A DNA stretch of 64,000 nt from Acidimicrobiales bacterium (GCA_017883135.1 JADGOE010000001.1:1-64000), one strand, 5' to 3'. Shown: positions 43,826 through 53,661, counted from the stretch's first letter. Notes: generated by a model from the letters alone, not told the origin. Numbers and translations are program-made.

Positions 43826-45239
43826 TCATCGGCTCGAAGGCCGGTGAGCTTCGAGACTCCCTGACCCACGCCTGAGCACCAGCCTGGAGTGCGTCCCAGG
43901 GGCTTCCGAGCGGCGGGGTGTACGAGAGGTCGAGGTAGCTCATCTCGTCGACCGTCATCCCATTGAAGATGGCTGTCGCTGCGATGTCGATTCGCTTGGC
44001 GACCTCAGCATGGCGATGGCCGTAGAGCTGCACTCCGAGGAGACGACCGACCTTGCGGTCGCCCGTGTAGCGCATCCGGATCCGATGGCTGCCCGGGTAG
44101 TAGGCCTTGTGATCGTCGGCCTCGAACTCGATGGTCAGTGGATCGAAACCGGCGGCCACCGCCTCGCGGTCCCGAAGCCCGTTGCGCGCAGCGACCATGT
44201 CGAAGATCTTCACGACCTGGGTCCCGAGGCTGCCGGCATACGCCCGGCTGCCCCCGATGGCGTTCTCGCCGGCGACCCGGCCCTGCTTGTGGGCGGTGGT
44301 CCCGAGGGGCAGGTAGGTCAAACCCATGAGGCGGTGGTGGGTGACGACGCAGTCGCCTGCGGCGAACACGCCGTCGAGGTTGGTCCGCATCCCTCGATCC
44401 ACATCAATCGCCCCGCCGGCACCGAGCTTCGCCCCGGCCGCTACAGCCAGAGTGGTTTCTGGGCGCACTCCGACGACCACCAGAACCATGTCGGCGTATG
44501 CGGTGATCGGTGAACCTGACGCCTCGACGGCATCGATCCGAAGGCGGCCGGAGGACCCTGCAGGCGCCCGTGCGATCTGCCTGACCGCGGTGCTTGTCTT
44601 CACGTCGACGCCGTGGGAGGCCAGTTCGGCGGCAACCAGTGCGCCAAGGCTCGGGTCCACGGTGGGGAGGACCTCAGGGATTTGCTCGAACTGGGTCACC
44701 GAAAGGCCGCGCGAGCAAAGACCCTCTGCCATCTCGATGCCGATGTAGCCCGCGCCGACGATCACCGCGCTGGCCGGCTGGGCTACCTCCAGCGTGCGCA
44801 TCAACTCGAAAGTGTCACCCATCGAGTGGAGTAGGTGGACACCGTGCTCCGGGCCCAGAGCATCGCTGCCGAAGAGGCCCTCGATCGGTGGTCGTGCAGG
44901 AATCGCACCGGTCCCCACGACGAGCTGGTCGTATGCAAGCAACTCATCATTACCCGAATCGTCGACTACATGGAGTTTGCGACTCTTGACGTCGATCTTC
45001 GTCGCCAGCGTGTTCAGCCGGACCTGCATCCCCGTCGCCTTCAGGTCGTCGATCGTGCGGTGTGCAAGGTCGCGCCAGTGGGGGACCTCGCCCGATACGT
45101 AGTAGGGAATGCCGCAGATCGAATAGTTCGGATAGGCGTCACCGACCACCACGGTCACCTCGGTGCCGGGATCCAGCTCACGCGCTCGCAGGGCGGCGCT
45201 GATTCCGGCATCGCTACCACCAATCGTCACGAGGTGCAT
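43818..45239 (-). CDS. FAD-dependent pyridine nucleotide-disulfide oxidoreductase (CoA-disulfide-reductase-like)
   Basis: MHLVTIGGSDAGISAALRARELDPGTEVTVVVGDAYPNYSICGIPYYVSGEV...; single active-site-type Cys in SICGIPY. Confidence 0.85.
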   Translation of the reverse strand: MHLVTIGGSDAGISAALRARELDPGTEVTVVVGDAYPNYSICGIPYYVSGEVPHWRDLAHRTIDDLKATGMQVRLNTLATKIDVKSRKLHVVDDSGNDELLAYDQLVVGTGAIPARPPIEGLFGSDALGPEHGVHLLHSMGDTFELMRTLEVAQPASAVIVGAGYIGIEMAEGLCSRGLSVTQFEQIPEVLPTVDPSLGALVAAELASHGVDVKTSTAVRQIARAPAGSSGRLRIDAVEASGSPITAYADMVLVVVGVRPETTLAVAAGAKLGAGGAIDVDRGMRTNLDGVFAAGDCVVTHHRLMGLTYLPLGTTAHKQGRVAGENAIGGSRAYAGSLGTQVVKIFDMVAARNGLRDREAVAAGFDPLTIEFEADDHKAYYPGSHRIRMRYTGDRKVGRLLGVQLYGHRHAEVAKRIDIAATAIFNGMTVDEMSYLDLSYTPPLGSPWDALQAGAQAWVRESRSSPAFEPMTT

Positions 45240-45290
45240 TCAGATCTCCTTGTCGAATTCGCCGAGTCGGATGAAGCGGCCGAGTGGGCC

Positions 45291-46091
45291 TCAGGAATGC
45301 GCGGTCGGGACATCGCGCTGTTCGATCGGCAACGAGTGGGCCGGTGCGCCGCCAGCGACCACACTGGTTTGGATCTGGTCGTCCTGATGGTGGGGAACGA
45401 TGATGTCGGACGCCTCGGCCGAAGTGATGTCGGGATAGAGCACCTTGATCACAACCAGGGCCACCAACCCTCCCACGACCTGTGCCGCGACGAAACTGGG
45501 AACAGAGGAGGGTGCGATGCCGGCAAAGGTGTTGGAGAACATCCGGCCTGCGGTGATCGCAGGATTGGCGAAGCTGGTCGAGCTGGTGAAGAAGTAGGCG
45601 GCCCCGATGTAGGCGCCGACCGCGGCGGGTGCACTGCGGGAACGGCCACTCCGTGCAAGCGAGAAGATCACGAGGATCAGCCCGACGGTTGCCACGATCT
45701 CGGACAGGAAGTGCGCCGGCGTGGCGCGATGGTGGGTCGAGATGCTGATCGCCGTCTTCGAGAACATGAGATTGGCGACGACGGCTCCACTGATGCATCC
45801 GGCCACCTGAGCGGGCAGATACGCAGTCGCGGATCGCCAACTCAGCCCACCGAACGCTGCATCAACGAAGGAGACGACCGGGTTGAAGTGAGCGCCGGAA
45901 ACCGGACCGAACATCAAGATGATGGCGTACAGTCCAGCCGCGGTCGCCGCAGCGTTCTGGAGCAGTTCGAGGCCGACGTTGCCAGGGGAGAGCTGCTGTG
46001 CAGCGATCCCCGATCCGATGACGATTGCGGCCAGAAACGCACTTCCGAGGAACTCGGCAAGCAACCGGCGCCAGAGTGGGTGCTCGTTCAT
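45291..46091 (-). CDS. MIP/aquaporin family channel
   Basis: LLAEFLGSAFLAAIVIGSGIAAQ...SGAHFNPVVSFVDA...SFANPAITAGRMFS (NPV/NPA signature pair). Confidence 0.88.
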   Translation of the reverse strand: MNEHPLWRRLLAEFLGSAFLAAIVIGSGIAAQQLSPGNVGLELLQNAAATAAGLYAIILMFGPVSGAHFNPVVSFVDAAFGGLSWRSATAYLPAQVAGCISGAVVANLMFSKTAISISTHHRATPAHFLSEIVATVGLILVIFSLARSGRSRSAPAAVGAYIGAAYFFTSSTSFANPAITAGRMFSNTFAGIAPSSVPSFVAAQVVGGLVALVVIKVLYPDITSAEASDIIVPHHQDDQIQTSVVAGGAPAHSLPIEQRDVPTAHS

Positions 46092-46122
46092 GGTCGCGCT
46101 CGCACCCCTGTCAGCTGTGCGA

Positions 46123-46611
46123 TCAGCAACACGATCCAGAGGCTGGCCCATCCGTGGTGGCCCCTATGCCCACCTTCTGATTCGCACTCGGGATGCAGCC
46201 CTCGGTCGAGCAGCCGAGCCCCGACTCACCAGGTGCATCTGCGAGCACGGTGTAGACCTCCCAGGGCGCTCCATCGGGGTCATTGACCCACGCCTTGTCC
46301 TGTACCGCGTAGCAACAGGTGGTCGATTCCTGCACTTCGGGGTCAAGGCCTTCGGCTGCCAGCCGAAGTGAGGCCTCGCGGACCTCCTCGGGTGTGTCCA
46401 CCTCGACACCCAGATGGTTCAGCGCACCGTTCACACCGCTCGTGCGCGCATCGGCAGTTTCGATCAGCACCAGCTTGAGTGGCGGCGACGAGATGGCGAA
46501 GTTGGCATAGCCGGGACGCCGTTTGGTCGGTTCGGCGTCGAACAGCCTGGAGTAGAAGTCCACTGCTGCATCGATGTCTGCCACATTCAGGGCGAGGTGG
46601 ACTCTGGACAT
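46123..46611 (-). CDS. arsI: ArsI/CadI family metalloenzyme (VOC fold)
   Basis: MSRVHLALNVADIDAAVDFYSRLFDAEPTKRRPGYANFAISSPPLKLVLIE...GLDPEVQESTTCCYAVQDKAWVNDPDGAPWEVYTVL. Confidence 0.88.
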   Translation of the reverse strand: MSRVHLALNVADIDAAVDFYSRLFDAEPTKRRPGYANFAISSPPLKLVLIETADARTSGVNGALNHLGVEVDTPEEVREASLRLAAEGLDPEVQESTTCCYAVQDKAWVNDPDGAPWEVYTVLADAPGESGLGCSTEGCIPSANQKVGIGATTDGPASGSCC

Positions 46612-46646
46612 CCGGCACCTCCGCTTTCATCCACCATTGTCGATTG

Positions 46647-46662
46647 ATCGATTATGATCGAT
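46647..46662. promoter_or_regulatory. Candidate ArsR-type operator
   Basis: ATCGAT-TATG-ATCGAT inverted repeat in the divergent arsI/arsR intergenic region. Confidence 0.5.
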
Positions 46663-46694
46663 ACATTCACATTCGTCAATACGAGGTTCAATCG

Positions 46695-47045
46695 ATGAAG
46701 AAGCCGGCCTCCGACACCGAATCCGGGGACGCAGGGCAGTGCTGCCCGTCAGTGCTGGCCGCACCGCTTGACTCCTCGGAGGCTACCGAGTTGGCCGGTT
46801 GGTTCCAGGCACTAGCAGACCCGGTGCGGCTGAAGGTACTGAGCATCCTTGCTGCGGCACCCGGTGGCGAAGTGTGCGTCTGCGACTTCGTCGAACCGCT
46901 CGGCAAAAGCCAGCCCACGATTTCGCACCACTTGAAGATCTTGGGCGAAGCGGGCTTGGTGCAGGGGGATCGGCGTGGCCGCTGGGTCTGGTACTCCCTC
47001 AATCGGGAGCGCCTTGCAAGCCTCCGAGCGGCCATCGACTCTTGA
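46695..47045 (+). CDS. arsR: ArsR/SmtB family transcriptional regulator
   Basis: FQALADPVRLKVLSILAAAPGGEVCVCDFVEPLGKSQPTISHHLKILGEAGLV. Confidence 0.92.
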   Translation: MKKPASDTESGDAGQCCPSVLAAPLDSSEATELAGWFQALADPVRLKVLSILAAAPGGEVCVCDFVEPLGKSQPTISHHLKILGEAGLVQGDRRGRWVWYSLNRERLASLRAAIDS

Positions 47046-47169
47046 GCGGCGCTCGCCACTCGATTGGCCCGCAGTACGGATGGGCCTGGATCTTGCAGGT
47101 GGTCGACGGCGTGATCTTCGAACACGACGATGACCGCGTGGCGGAGAGCATCTCCGATGAACGGCGAGC

Positions 47170-48696
47170 TCAGTCGGTGGGCTCCGGACGCATCATCGGG
47201 AAGAGAATGACGTCCCGGATGGCCTCCACCTCGGCCAACAGCATGATCAGTCGGTCAACTCCCAGTCCGATCCCCGAGGTGGGAGGGAGTCCGTATTCGA
47301 GGGCTCTGACGAAGGCAAGGTCGGCCGGGTGCGCCTCGAGGTCTCCTTTGGCTGCGGCGACCGTCATCGCATCGAATCGCTCCTCTTGCTCCTCGGGGAT
47401 GTTCAGTTCGCTGTAGCCGTTGGCGAACTCCTTGCCATCGATGCACAACTCGAATCGGTCGGCCATGGTCGGATCACTGCTCGTGTGTCGGGCCAGCGGC
47501 GATACCTCGACGGGAAACCCGCACACGAACAGCGGGTCGGTGATGGTGGGCAGCAAGAGCGCGTCGTAGAGCTCGAAGATCAGCTTCCCCGAGCCCCACT
47601 CCGGCAAGATGTCCAACCCGCGGTCTCGACAGACCGCCCGGACATCTTCGACGGGGTCGGTGGGATGGAGTCGGTGACCGACTGCCGCCTCGAGCAAGTC
47701 GAGGAGCTGCCTACGGGGCCAGGGCGGCGTCAGGTCGATGGCTCTCTCGCCGACGGCGAACGTCATCCGTCCGACTGCGGATTCCGCCGCCTTGACGACA
47801 AGCTGTTCGCTGAGTTCCATCCCTTCCGTCACATCGCCGAAGGCCCTGTACGCCTCGAGTGCTGTGAATTCGGGGCTGTGCCGAGTGGAGACACCTTCGT
47901 TGCGAAAGTTCCGGGCGATCTCGAAGACCCGCTCGTAGCCGCCGACCACCAACCGCTTGAGATAGAGCTCAGGAGCGATCCGCAGGCTGAGGTCGATGTC
48001 GAGAGCGTTGGAGTGGGTGAAGAACGGTCGGGCAAGTGCGCCGCCGGCCTGGGGCTGAAGGATCGGTGTCTCCACCTCGATGAACTCCTCCGACACCATG
48101 TGGCGGCGCATGGCGGCGATCGCGCGGAATCGGATGTCGAACACCCGGCGACTCTCGGGATTGGCCAGAAGGTCCACCTCCCGTTGGCGGTAGCGGGTGT
48201 CGGTTTCGGTCAGCCCGTGCCACTTGTCAGGAAGCGGACGGAGGGCCTTGGAGAGCAGCCACAGCTCCTTGACGTCGACCGAGAGCTCTTCGCGGCGGCT
48301 GGTGATGGCCTCGCCTTCGGCTCCCACCCAATCGCCGAGGTCGAACGCGGCCAGCACTGCACCCGCCTGTTCCGACAGATTTGCCTCTTGCATGAGCAGC
48401 TGCACCGAGCCGGTCACATCGTTGAGCGTGGCGAACGACAGCCGCCCGTGGCCTCGGATACTGGTCAACCGTCCCGCCATGCGGACCGTCTCCCCCGTCC
48501 TCACGTCGGCTTCGAGTCCACCATGGCGTGCGTGCAGTTCTTCCGCGGTGGCCGTGCGATCGAACCGCGACGGATAGGGATCGATACCCTGTTCGGAGAG
48601 GATCTCCCGCTTCTTGCGGCGCTCCGAACTCAGCGCATCGAAGTAGTGAGTCGGTGATTCATCACCATCCGAGTCTGAGTCAATTGTCACGCTCAC
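47170..48696 (-). CDS. lysS: Lysyl-tRNA synthetase (class II)
   Basis: VFDIRFRAIAAMRRHM...FIEVETPILQPQAGGALARPFFTHSNALDIDLSLRIAPELYLKRLVVGGYERVFEIARNFRNEG. Confidence 0.96.
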   Translation of the reverse strand: MSVTIDSDSDGDESPTHYFDALSSERRKKREILSEQGIDPYPSRFDRTATAEELHARHGGLEADVRTGETVRMAGRLTSIRGHGRLSFATLNDVTGSVQLLMQEANLSEQAGAVLAAFDLGDWVGAEGEAITSRREELSVDVKELWLLSKALRPLPDKWHGLTETDTRYRQREVDLLANPESRRVFDIRFRAIAAMRRHMVSEEFIEVETPILQPQAGGALARPFFTHSNALDIDLSLRIAPELYLKRLVVGGYERVFEIARNFRNEGVSTRHSPEFTALEAYRAFGDVTEGMELSEQLVVKAAESAVGRMTFAVGERAIDLTPPWPRRQLLDLLEAAVGHRLHPTDPVEDVRAVCRDRGLDILPEWGSGKLIFELYDALLLPTITDPLFVCGFPVEVSPLARHTSSDPTMADRFELCIDGKEFANGYSELNIPEEQEERFDAMTVAAAKGDLEAHPADLAFVRALEYGLPPTSGIGLGVDRLIMLLAEVEAIRDVILFPMMRPEPTD

Positions 48697-48839
48697 GTCC
48701 TCTTCCTCGGGATTCCCGTTGCTCGACTAGTGGTCCGAGTCGCTGAGTCGCCATCTTAGGCAGACCGAATTCACGACCTTCTGCGGTGAGACCGGTCCTC
48801 CAGGTGCACCACCGCTGGATCAGGCCGTATGCTGAACAC

Positions 48840-48912
48840 GCGCCCTTAGCTCAACGGTAGAGCAGCGGATTCTTAATCCGCAGGTTGGGTGGTTCGAGTC
48901 CCCCGGGGCGCA
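48840..48912 (+). tRNA. tRNA-Lys (anticodon CTT)
   Basis: GCGCCCTTAGCTCAACGGTAGAGCAGCGGATTCTTAATCCGC...GGTTCGAGTCCCCCGGGGCGC. Confidence 0.93.
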
Positions 48913-48923
48913 CGCCGAGGTCA

Positions 48924-49955
48924 TCAGGCACTCGCTGTCGAAGAGTCGCCCTTTGAATCACGGATCGACAGCCACCGCTGGAGACCGGCCGCGTTGGAGT
49001 GAACGCCGTTCATCACTTCGAGCTTCTGACGATGCTCCGCGGGAACGCCGTCCAGGTCCGATTCGAACTCGGTGGCCAGGGCTGCGGCGATGTCCTCGCC
49101 GCTCCGGTAGGCCGACTCGGCCACATCCGCCCAACGTCGGAGTGTCCCTTCCGCCTCGTCGAGGATGTCGTGGGGGTCGGCCAGCACGCCGTAGTGGGCG
49201 AGGGCGAGGGCGCTCGGGCGGCGGACTGCGAACCGCTGCAACGAGTGGAGCGCCGAAGTGAGGTCGAAGTCGGGGGGAGGTGTCGACGGTCGCAGTACGC
49301 CTCCATCCGGCAGTTTTACGCCGACGGCGTCGCCCGCGAACAGCACGCCGCTCAACGAGTCGTGCAACGCCATGTGATGCTTGGCATGGCCGGGTGAGTC
49401 GACGGCGACAAGGGTTCTGGACCCACTGACCCGGATCGCCTCCCCGTCCTCCAGAACGCGGATACGTTCCGACGGCGTTGCCTCCAGCCGGCCGTAGAGC
49501 GAGTCGAGGAGCGGGCCGTAGACCCGCGCTGCCGAGTCGACCAGCTTGGTCGGGTCGGCCAGGTGGCGGGCACCCTTCGGGTGCACATAGACCGTCGCCT
49601 TGGGGAATGCCCGGGCGACATCGCCGACCCCCCCGGCATGATCGAGGTGGATGTGGGTGACCACCACTCCGGCAAGATCGTGCGCGCCAAGCCCTAGGCG
49701 GTCCAGCTGTGCCAGCAGTGCCGGGACCGAGCTCTGGCTTCCCGTCTCGACCAACACGGGGGCATCACCCTCGATCAGATAGCCGGCGGTAACCCGCTCC
49801 CAACCGCCGAGCATCGTATCGACTTCGATGACACCCTCGGCCACTGTCACCCCGGCCCTCGGGGTCGCGGGATCGTCCGGGTCGAAGGGGTGGGCGTTTC
49901 GATGGCCGGCAGCCGGCTGCGCTGGACCAAGGCCATGGTGATGGTTACCGCTCAT
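48924..49955 (-). CDS. MBL fold metallo-hydrolase
   Basis: VVVTHIHLDHAGGVGDVARAFP. Confidence 0.9.
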   Translation of the reverse strand: MSGNHHHGLGPAQPAAGHRNAHPFDPDDPATPRAGVTVAEGVIEVDTMLGGWERVTAGYLIEGDAPVLVETGSQSSVPALLAQLDRLGLGAHDLAGVVVTHIHLDHAGGVGDVARAFPKATVYVHPKGARHLADPTKLVDSAARVYGPLLDSLYGRLEATPSERIRVLEDGEAIRVSGSRTLVAVDSPGHAKHHMALHDSLSGVLFAGDAVGVKLPDGGVLRPSTPPPDFDLTSALHSLQRFAVRRPSALALAHYGVLADPHDILDEAEGTLRRWADVAESAYRSGEDIAAALATEFESDLDGVPAEHRQKLEVMNGVHSNAAGLQRWLSIRDSKGDSSTASA

Positions 49956-50069
49956 CCCCCAGTCGCCCCCCGGATCAGGAACGCTCCTCGCCTCATCGCC
50001 TCATCGCCTCCTCGCCTCATTCACCGCTGTCCGCACGCCCCTTACCGGACATCCCCCAGGCCCACCCGG

Positions 50070-52328
50070 TCACCCGCGCGTCGGCTTGGAGGTACGGGGA
50101 GCAGAAGTGCGTTGCAAGCGTGCTCCTCCTGCAGTGGCTCTGGCCCTCTTCGCTGCGGCCTTCGGTGGCGCGACCTTCTTCGCCGCAGCCTTCCTCGCCG
50201 CGGACTTCGGTGCCGCCGCCTTCGTCGCCGGGGCCTCTTTCAACGCCGCCTTCTTCGCCGGGGCCTTCCTTGCTGGAGCCTTCGCGACCAACTTTCCTGC
50301 GGGCCCTGCCGTCGGCCGGCTCGTCGGCTTCCCTCGCTTCTTGACGGGCCTCCCATGTCGGTCACGGGGCACCGCAGCAGCAGCAGCTTTGATCACACGC
50401 GACGCGCTTCCCGCGGAACCACCGTCCACGCTCTCGGCCAGCTTGGCCAGCATGGTGCGGGCGGTGAAGCCGCCCATGTGGTGGGATGCACCGCTCCCGG
50501 CCCGGCCCCGGCCATAGGCCTGCCGGGCCAACCCGATCGCAACATGCTCCGAGGTGGGCTTCTCGTGGCCAGCGATCTTCGATGCCGAATTGACCAAGGA
50601 GACATGCGAGAACGCCTGGGGAAAGTTGCCGACAAGGCGGCCGGCGACCGGATCGTACTCCTCGGAAAGCAGACCGAGGTCGTTGCGCAGGCCCACCAGC
50701 CGGTCGAGGAGCTGGCGGGCATCGTGGTCGCGACCCAACAGTGACAAGCAGTCTGCCAACCAGAACGAGCAGGCCAGAAAGGCTCCCTCGCGACCGGTCA
50801 GCCCGTCGACATCCCCCGTGTCGGCCGTTCGGTAGCGGAGGACGAACCCACCCTCCACCAGTTCGCGCTCGACCGCCTCGATGGTCCCTCGCACCCGGGG
50901 ATCGTGCGCCGGCAGAAATCCCATCAGCGGGATCATCAACAGACTGGCATCGAGCTCGTCAGACCCGTAGTACTGGGTGAAGGACCCCTTTGCGGCGTTG
51001 AAGCCCTGATCGCAGACCTGCTCGTGAATCTCGCTTCGGATCGCCTTCCAGCGGTCGATCGGCCCCTCCATGCCGTACTCCTCGATGGTCTTGATGGCAC
51101 GGTCGATCGCAACCCAGGCCATCACCTTCGAATGGGTGAAGTGGCGGCGAGGCCCGCGGACCTCCCAGATGCCGTCATCGGGTTCGCGCCAGCCCGCCTC
51201 CAGGAACTCCATCAAGGAGAGTTGCAACTCCCATGCCGGGCTGTCGCCCGAGGTCTCCTGTTGTGCCGATTCGTACAGTGCGGACATCACCTCGCCGTAG
51301 ACGTCGAGCTGGAACTGGCCCGCCGCAGCGTTCCCGATTCGCACCGGGCTCGATTCCTCGTACCCGGGCAGCCAGTCGACCTCCCATTCGTCGAGGCGGC
51401 GCTCGCCGGCCGCACCGTACATGATCTGCATCTGTGACGGATCGCCTGCTGTAGCACGCAACAGCCAACCGCGCCACGCCATGGCCTCCTCGTAGAACCC
51501 GCCTCGCATCAGGGACTCGAGGGTCAGCGTGGCATCTCGGAGCCAACAGAAGCGATAGTCCCAGTTGCGGCTTCCGCCAAGCGTCTCGGGCAACGACGTC
51601 GTCGGAGCAGCGACAATGCCGCCAGTGGGCTGATAGGTCAGCGCCTTGAGGGTGATGAGGGAACGGACCACCGCCTCCCGGTACTCACCCTGATAGGTGC
51701 ACTGGGCAGCCCATTCGTTCCACCACATCTCGGTGTCCTGAATGGCGTACGCCGCATCGACGGGGCGCGGAGGAGCCTCGCTGGCCGGATACCACGACAG
51801 GGAGAACGGTATCTGCTGACCCTCCGACACCGTGAACTCGGCGACCGTGGACATGTCCATGCCGCTGACGGGCACGGGCGTCCACAGTGACAGACCGTCA
51901 GGACCGGCGATGGCGGTGAGTGTGCCGTCGATCTTCCGCACCCAGGGGACGACCTGGCCGTACCCGAACCTGATGGTCAGGCTCATCTCCATGGTGACCT
52001 TTCCCCGGACACCCTCGACCAGGCGCACTACCTCGGGGTGCCGCTCGCGGATCGGCATGCAGTCGACCACCCGGACCGTCCCTTGGTCGGTGACGAATTC
52101 CGACTCGAGCACCAGGGTGTCGCCTCGGTAGTGACGGCGAGTCGCACCCTGGGAGTCCTTCGGGGCGAGCTTCCACGAGCCGTGGTCCTCGTCCCCCAGC
52201 AGCTTGGCAAAGCATGCAGCCGAGTCGAACCGGGGAAGGCAGAGCCAGTCGATCGACCCGTCGCGTCCTACCAGGGCGACCGTGTGGAGGTCGCCGATGA
52301 TCCCGTAATCCTCAATGGGGAGCGCCAT
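50070..52328 (-). CDS. Glycoside hydrolase family 15 protein with Lys/Ala/Pro-rich C-terminal tail
   Basis: IEDYGIIGDLHTVALVGRDGSIDWLCLPRFDSAACFAKLLGDE...GSRNWDYRFCWLRDATLTL; tail KAPARKAPAKKAALKEAPATKAAAPKSAARKAAAKKV. Confidence 0.92.
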   Translation of the reverse strand: MALPIEDYGIIGDLHTVALVGRDGSIDWLCLPRFDSAACFAKLLGDEDHGSWKLAPKDSQGATRRHYRGDTLVLESEFVTDQGTVRVVDCMPIRERHPEVVRLVEGVRGKVTMEMSLTIRFGYGQVVPWVRKIDGTLTAIAGPDGLSLWTPVPVSGMDMSTVAEFTVSEGQQIPFSLSWYPASEAPPRPVDAAYAIQDTEMWWNEWAAQCTYQGEYREAVVRSLITLKALTYQPTGGIVAAPTTSLPETLGGSRNWDYRFCWLRDATLTLESLMRGGFYEEAMAWRGWLLRATAGDPSQMQIMYGAAGERRLDEWEVDWLPGYEESSPVRIGNAAAGQFQLDVYGEVMSALYESAQQETSGDSPAWELQLSLMEFLEAGWREPDDGIWEVRGPRRHFTHSKVMAWVAIDRAIKTIEEYGMEGPIDRWKAIRSEIHEQVCDQGFNAAKGSFTQYYGSDELDASLLMIPLMGFLPAHDPRVRGTIEAVERELVEGGFVLRYRTADTGDVDGLTGREGAFLACSFWLADCLSLLGRDHDARQLLDRLVGLRNDLGLLSEEYDPVAGRLVGNFPQAFSHVSLVNSASKIAGHEKPTSEHVAIGLARQAYGRGRAGSGASHHMGGFTARTMLAKLAESVDGGSAGSASRVIKAAAAAVPRDRHGRPVKKRGKPTSRPTAGPAGKLVAKAPARKAPAKKAALKEAPATKAAAPKSAARKAAAKKVAPPKAAAKRARATAGGARLQRTSAPRTSKPTRG

Positions 52329-52364
52329 GCACCATGTCTAGTCCGCGAGGCGTGGACGTGCGGC

Positions 52365-53639
52365 TCAGCCGGGGGTGCAGGATCCGGTTCCCACCGCGCC
52401 CGACACTGCGGAGGCCCGGAGCACCCGTGCGAGCACCCCCGGCGACGTCAGGGCGTATCCGATGTCGCTGTTGGTAGTGGATCGAGAGAACACAACCCCG
52501 ATTACCTGGCCGTCGGGCTGCACCAGTGGTCCCCCCGAATTGCCGGGGCGCACCAACGCCTGAATCTCGTAGACGTCGCGAACAGTCAGCCCGAGCCCAT
52601 AGATGTCCCGGCCCTCTGCCTTGAACTCGGCCATCACGCCCGCCGCATTCGCGGTGAACAAGCCACCACCCGGATAGCCGAGGACTGCGGCTTCGGCTCC
52701 GCGAGAAACCTGCGTGGGAGCGAGCGGCAAAGGCGGCTCGGTCAGGCCGTTCACCCGCAACACGGCCAGGTCGTAGGAGGGGTCGAATGACAAGACGGTG
52801 GTGCTGTGGAAGCCGTTCGCATCACCCACCGTCGGGTGGGCGATGCCGGCGACGACGTGGGCGTTGGTGACCACCAATCCGGGAGCGACCACGAACCCGG
52901 AGCCCTCTTGGATCTGCCCGCAACCGTCACCGACGATCTTGACGGTCGATGCTCCAGAACGGTTGACCGCCTCTTGCAACTGGGCCTGGCCGGGCAACGC
53001 CACAGGTCCGGCGGAGGCGGGGGCGAGTTGGGCGAAGACCGGCGGGAACCCCTCGGACGACAAGAAGCTCTGCACCCGTGAGAAGACCGACGGTGGCGCC
53101 GGGAGCACCCCGTCGAGCGACCTCATGATCCGGGACTCCGCGATCGAAGCGTTGAGCGCCAGCGACGAGCTGTTGACCAGGGTACTGGCCAACAACCAGA
53201 CCGCCAGAAGCGAAGCGACGACCGCCACCAGCATTCCGAAGGCGGAGTCGATCGACCCGAACACGCCATGGTGGACCCGCGTGAAGGCATGGTTGCCCAC
53301 GATGCGCCCGACCACACCGCAGAGGACGGCCACCCCCAGCATGGTCGCCAGGGCCAGTGCGGTGCGCGCCGACTGGGCATGCACCCATCGAACGGTGACC
53401 GAGGCCAGAAGAGCGCCCAGGCAGAGCCCGATCCAGAAGCCGCCGAAGGACAGCACCTGGACGACTGCCCCCAACCGAAGCCCTTGGATCGCCGCCAGCG
53501 CCACCAGAACCAGCACGACCAAGTCGACGAGGTTCACGTGGAGGACCGAGAACAGGCCCGCGATCGGGAGCTGACGGAGGGGAGAACGAACGACACCACG
53601 GTGTACGGTAGACGTACCTCGTCCCGGTCGAATCGTCAT
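52365..53639 (-). CDS. MarP-like membrane serine protease (CvpA-type TM region plus trypsin-like domain)
   Basis: N-terminal TM bundle; GSGFVVAPGLVVTNAHVVAGI, SFDPSYDLAVLRV, RPGNSGGPLV catalytic motifs. Confidence 0.88.
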   Translation of the reverse strand: MTIRPGRGTSTVHRGVVRSPLRQLPIAGLFSVLHVNLVDLVVLVLVALAAIQGLRLGAVVQVLSFGGFWIGLCLGALLASVTVRWVHAQSARTALALATMLGVAVLCGVVGRIVGNHAFTRVHHGVFGSIDSAFGMLVAVVASLLAVWLLASTLVNSSSLALNASIAESRIMRSLDGVLPAPPSVFSRVQSFLSSEGFPPVFAQLAPASAGPVALPGQAQLQEAVNRSGASTVKIVGDGCGQIQEGSGFVVAPGLVVTNAHVVAGIAHPTVGDANGFHSTTVLSFDPSYDLAVLRVNGLTEPPLPLAPTQVSRGAEAAVLGYPGGGLFTANAAGVMAEFKAEGRDIYGLGLTVRDVYEIQALVRPGNSGGPLVQPDGQVIGVVFSRSTTNSDIGYALTSPGVLARVLRASAVSGAVGTGSCTPG

Positions 53640-53661
53640 CACCCGTTCGACGCCTGCCCAC

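Noticed and set aside
47329-48657. 442-aa plus-strand ORF
   Set aside because: Antisense to lysS; shadow ORF.
48697-48839. T-box or riboswitch upstream of lysS
   Set aside because: No T-box sequence or recognisable riboswitch core found by eye; only ordinary intergenic sequence.
50086-50517. Ala/Phe-rich plus-strand ORF resembling a membrane repeat protein
   Set aside because: It is the reverse complement of the Lys/Ala-rich tail codons of the GH15 gene.
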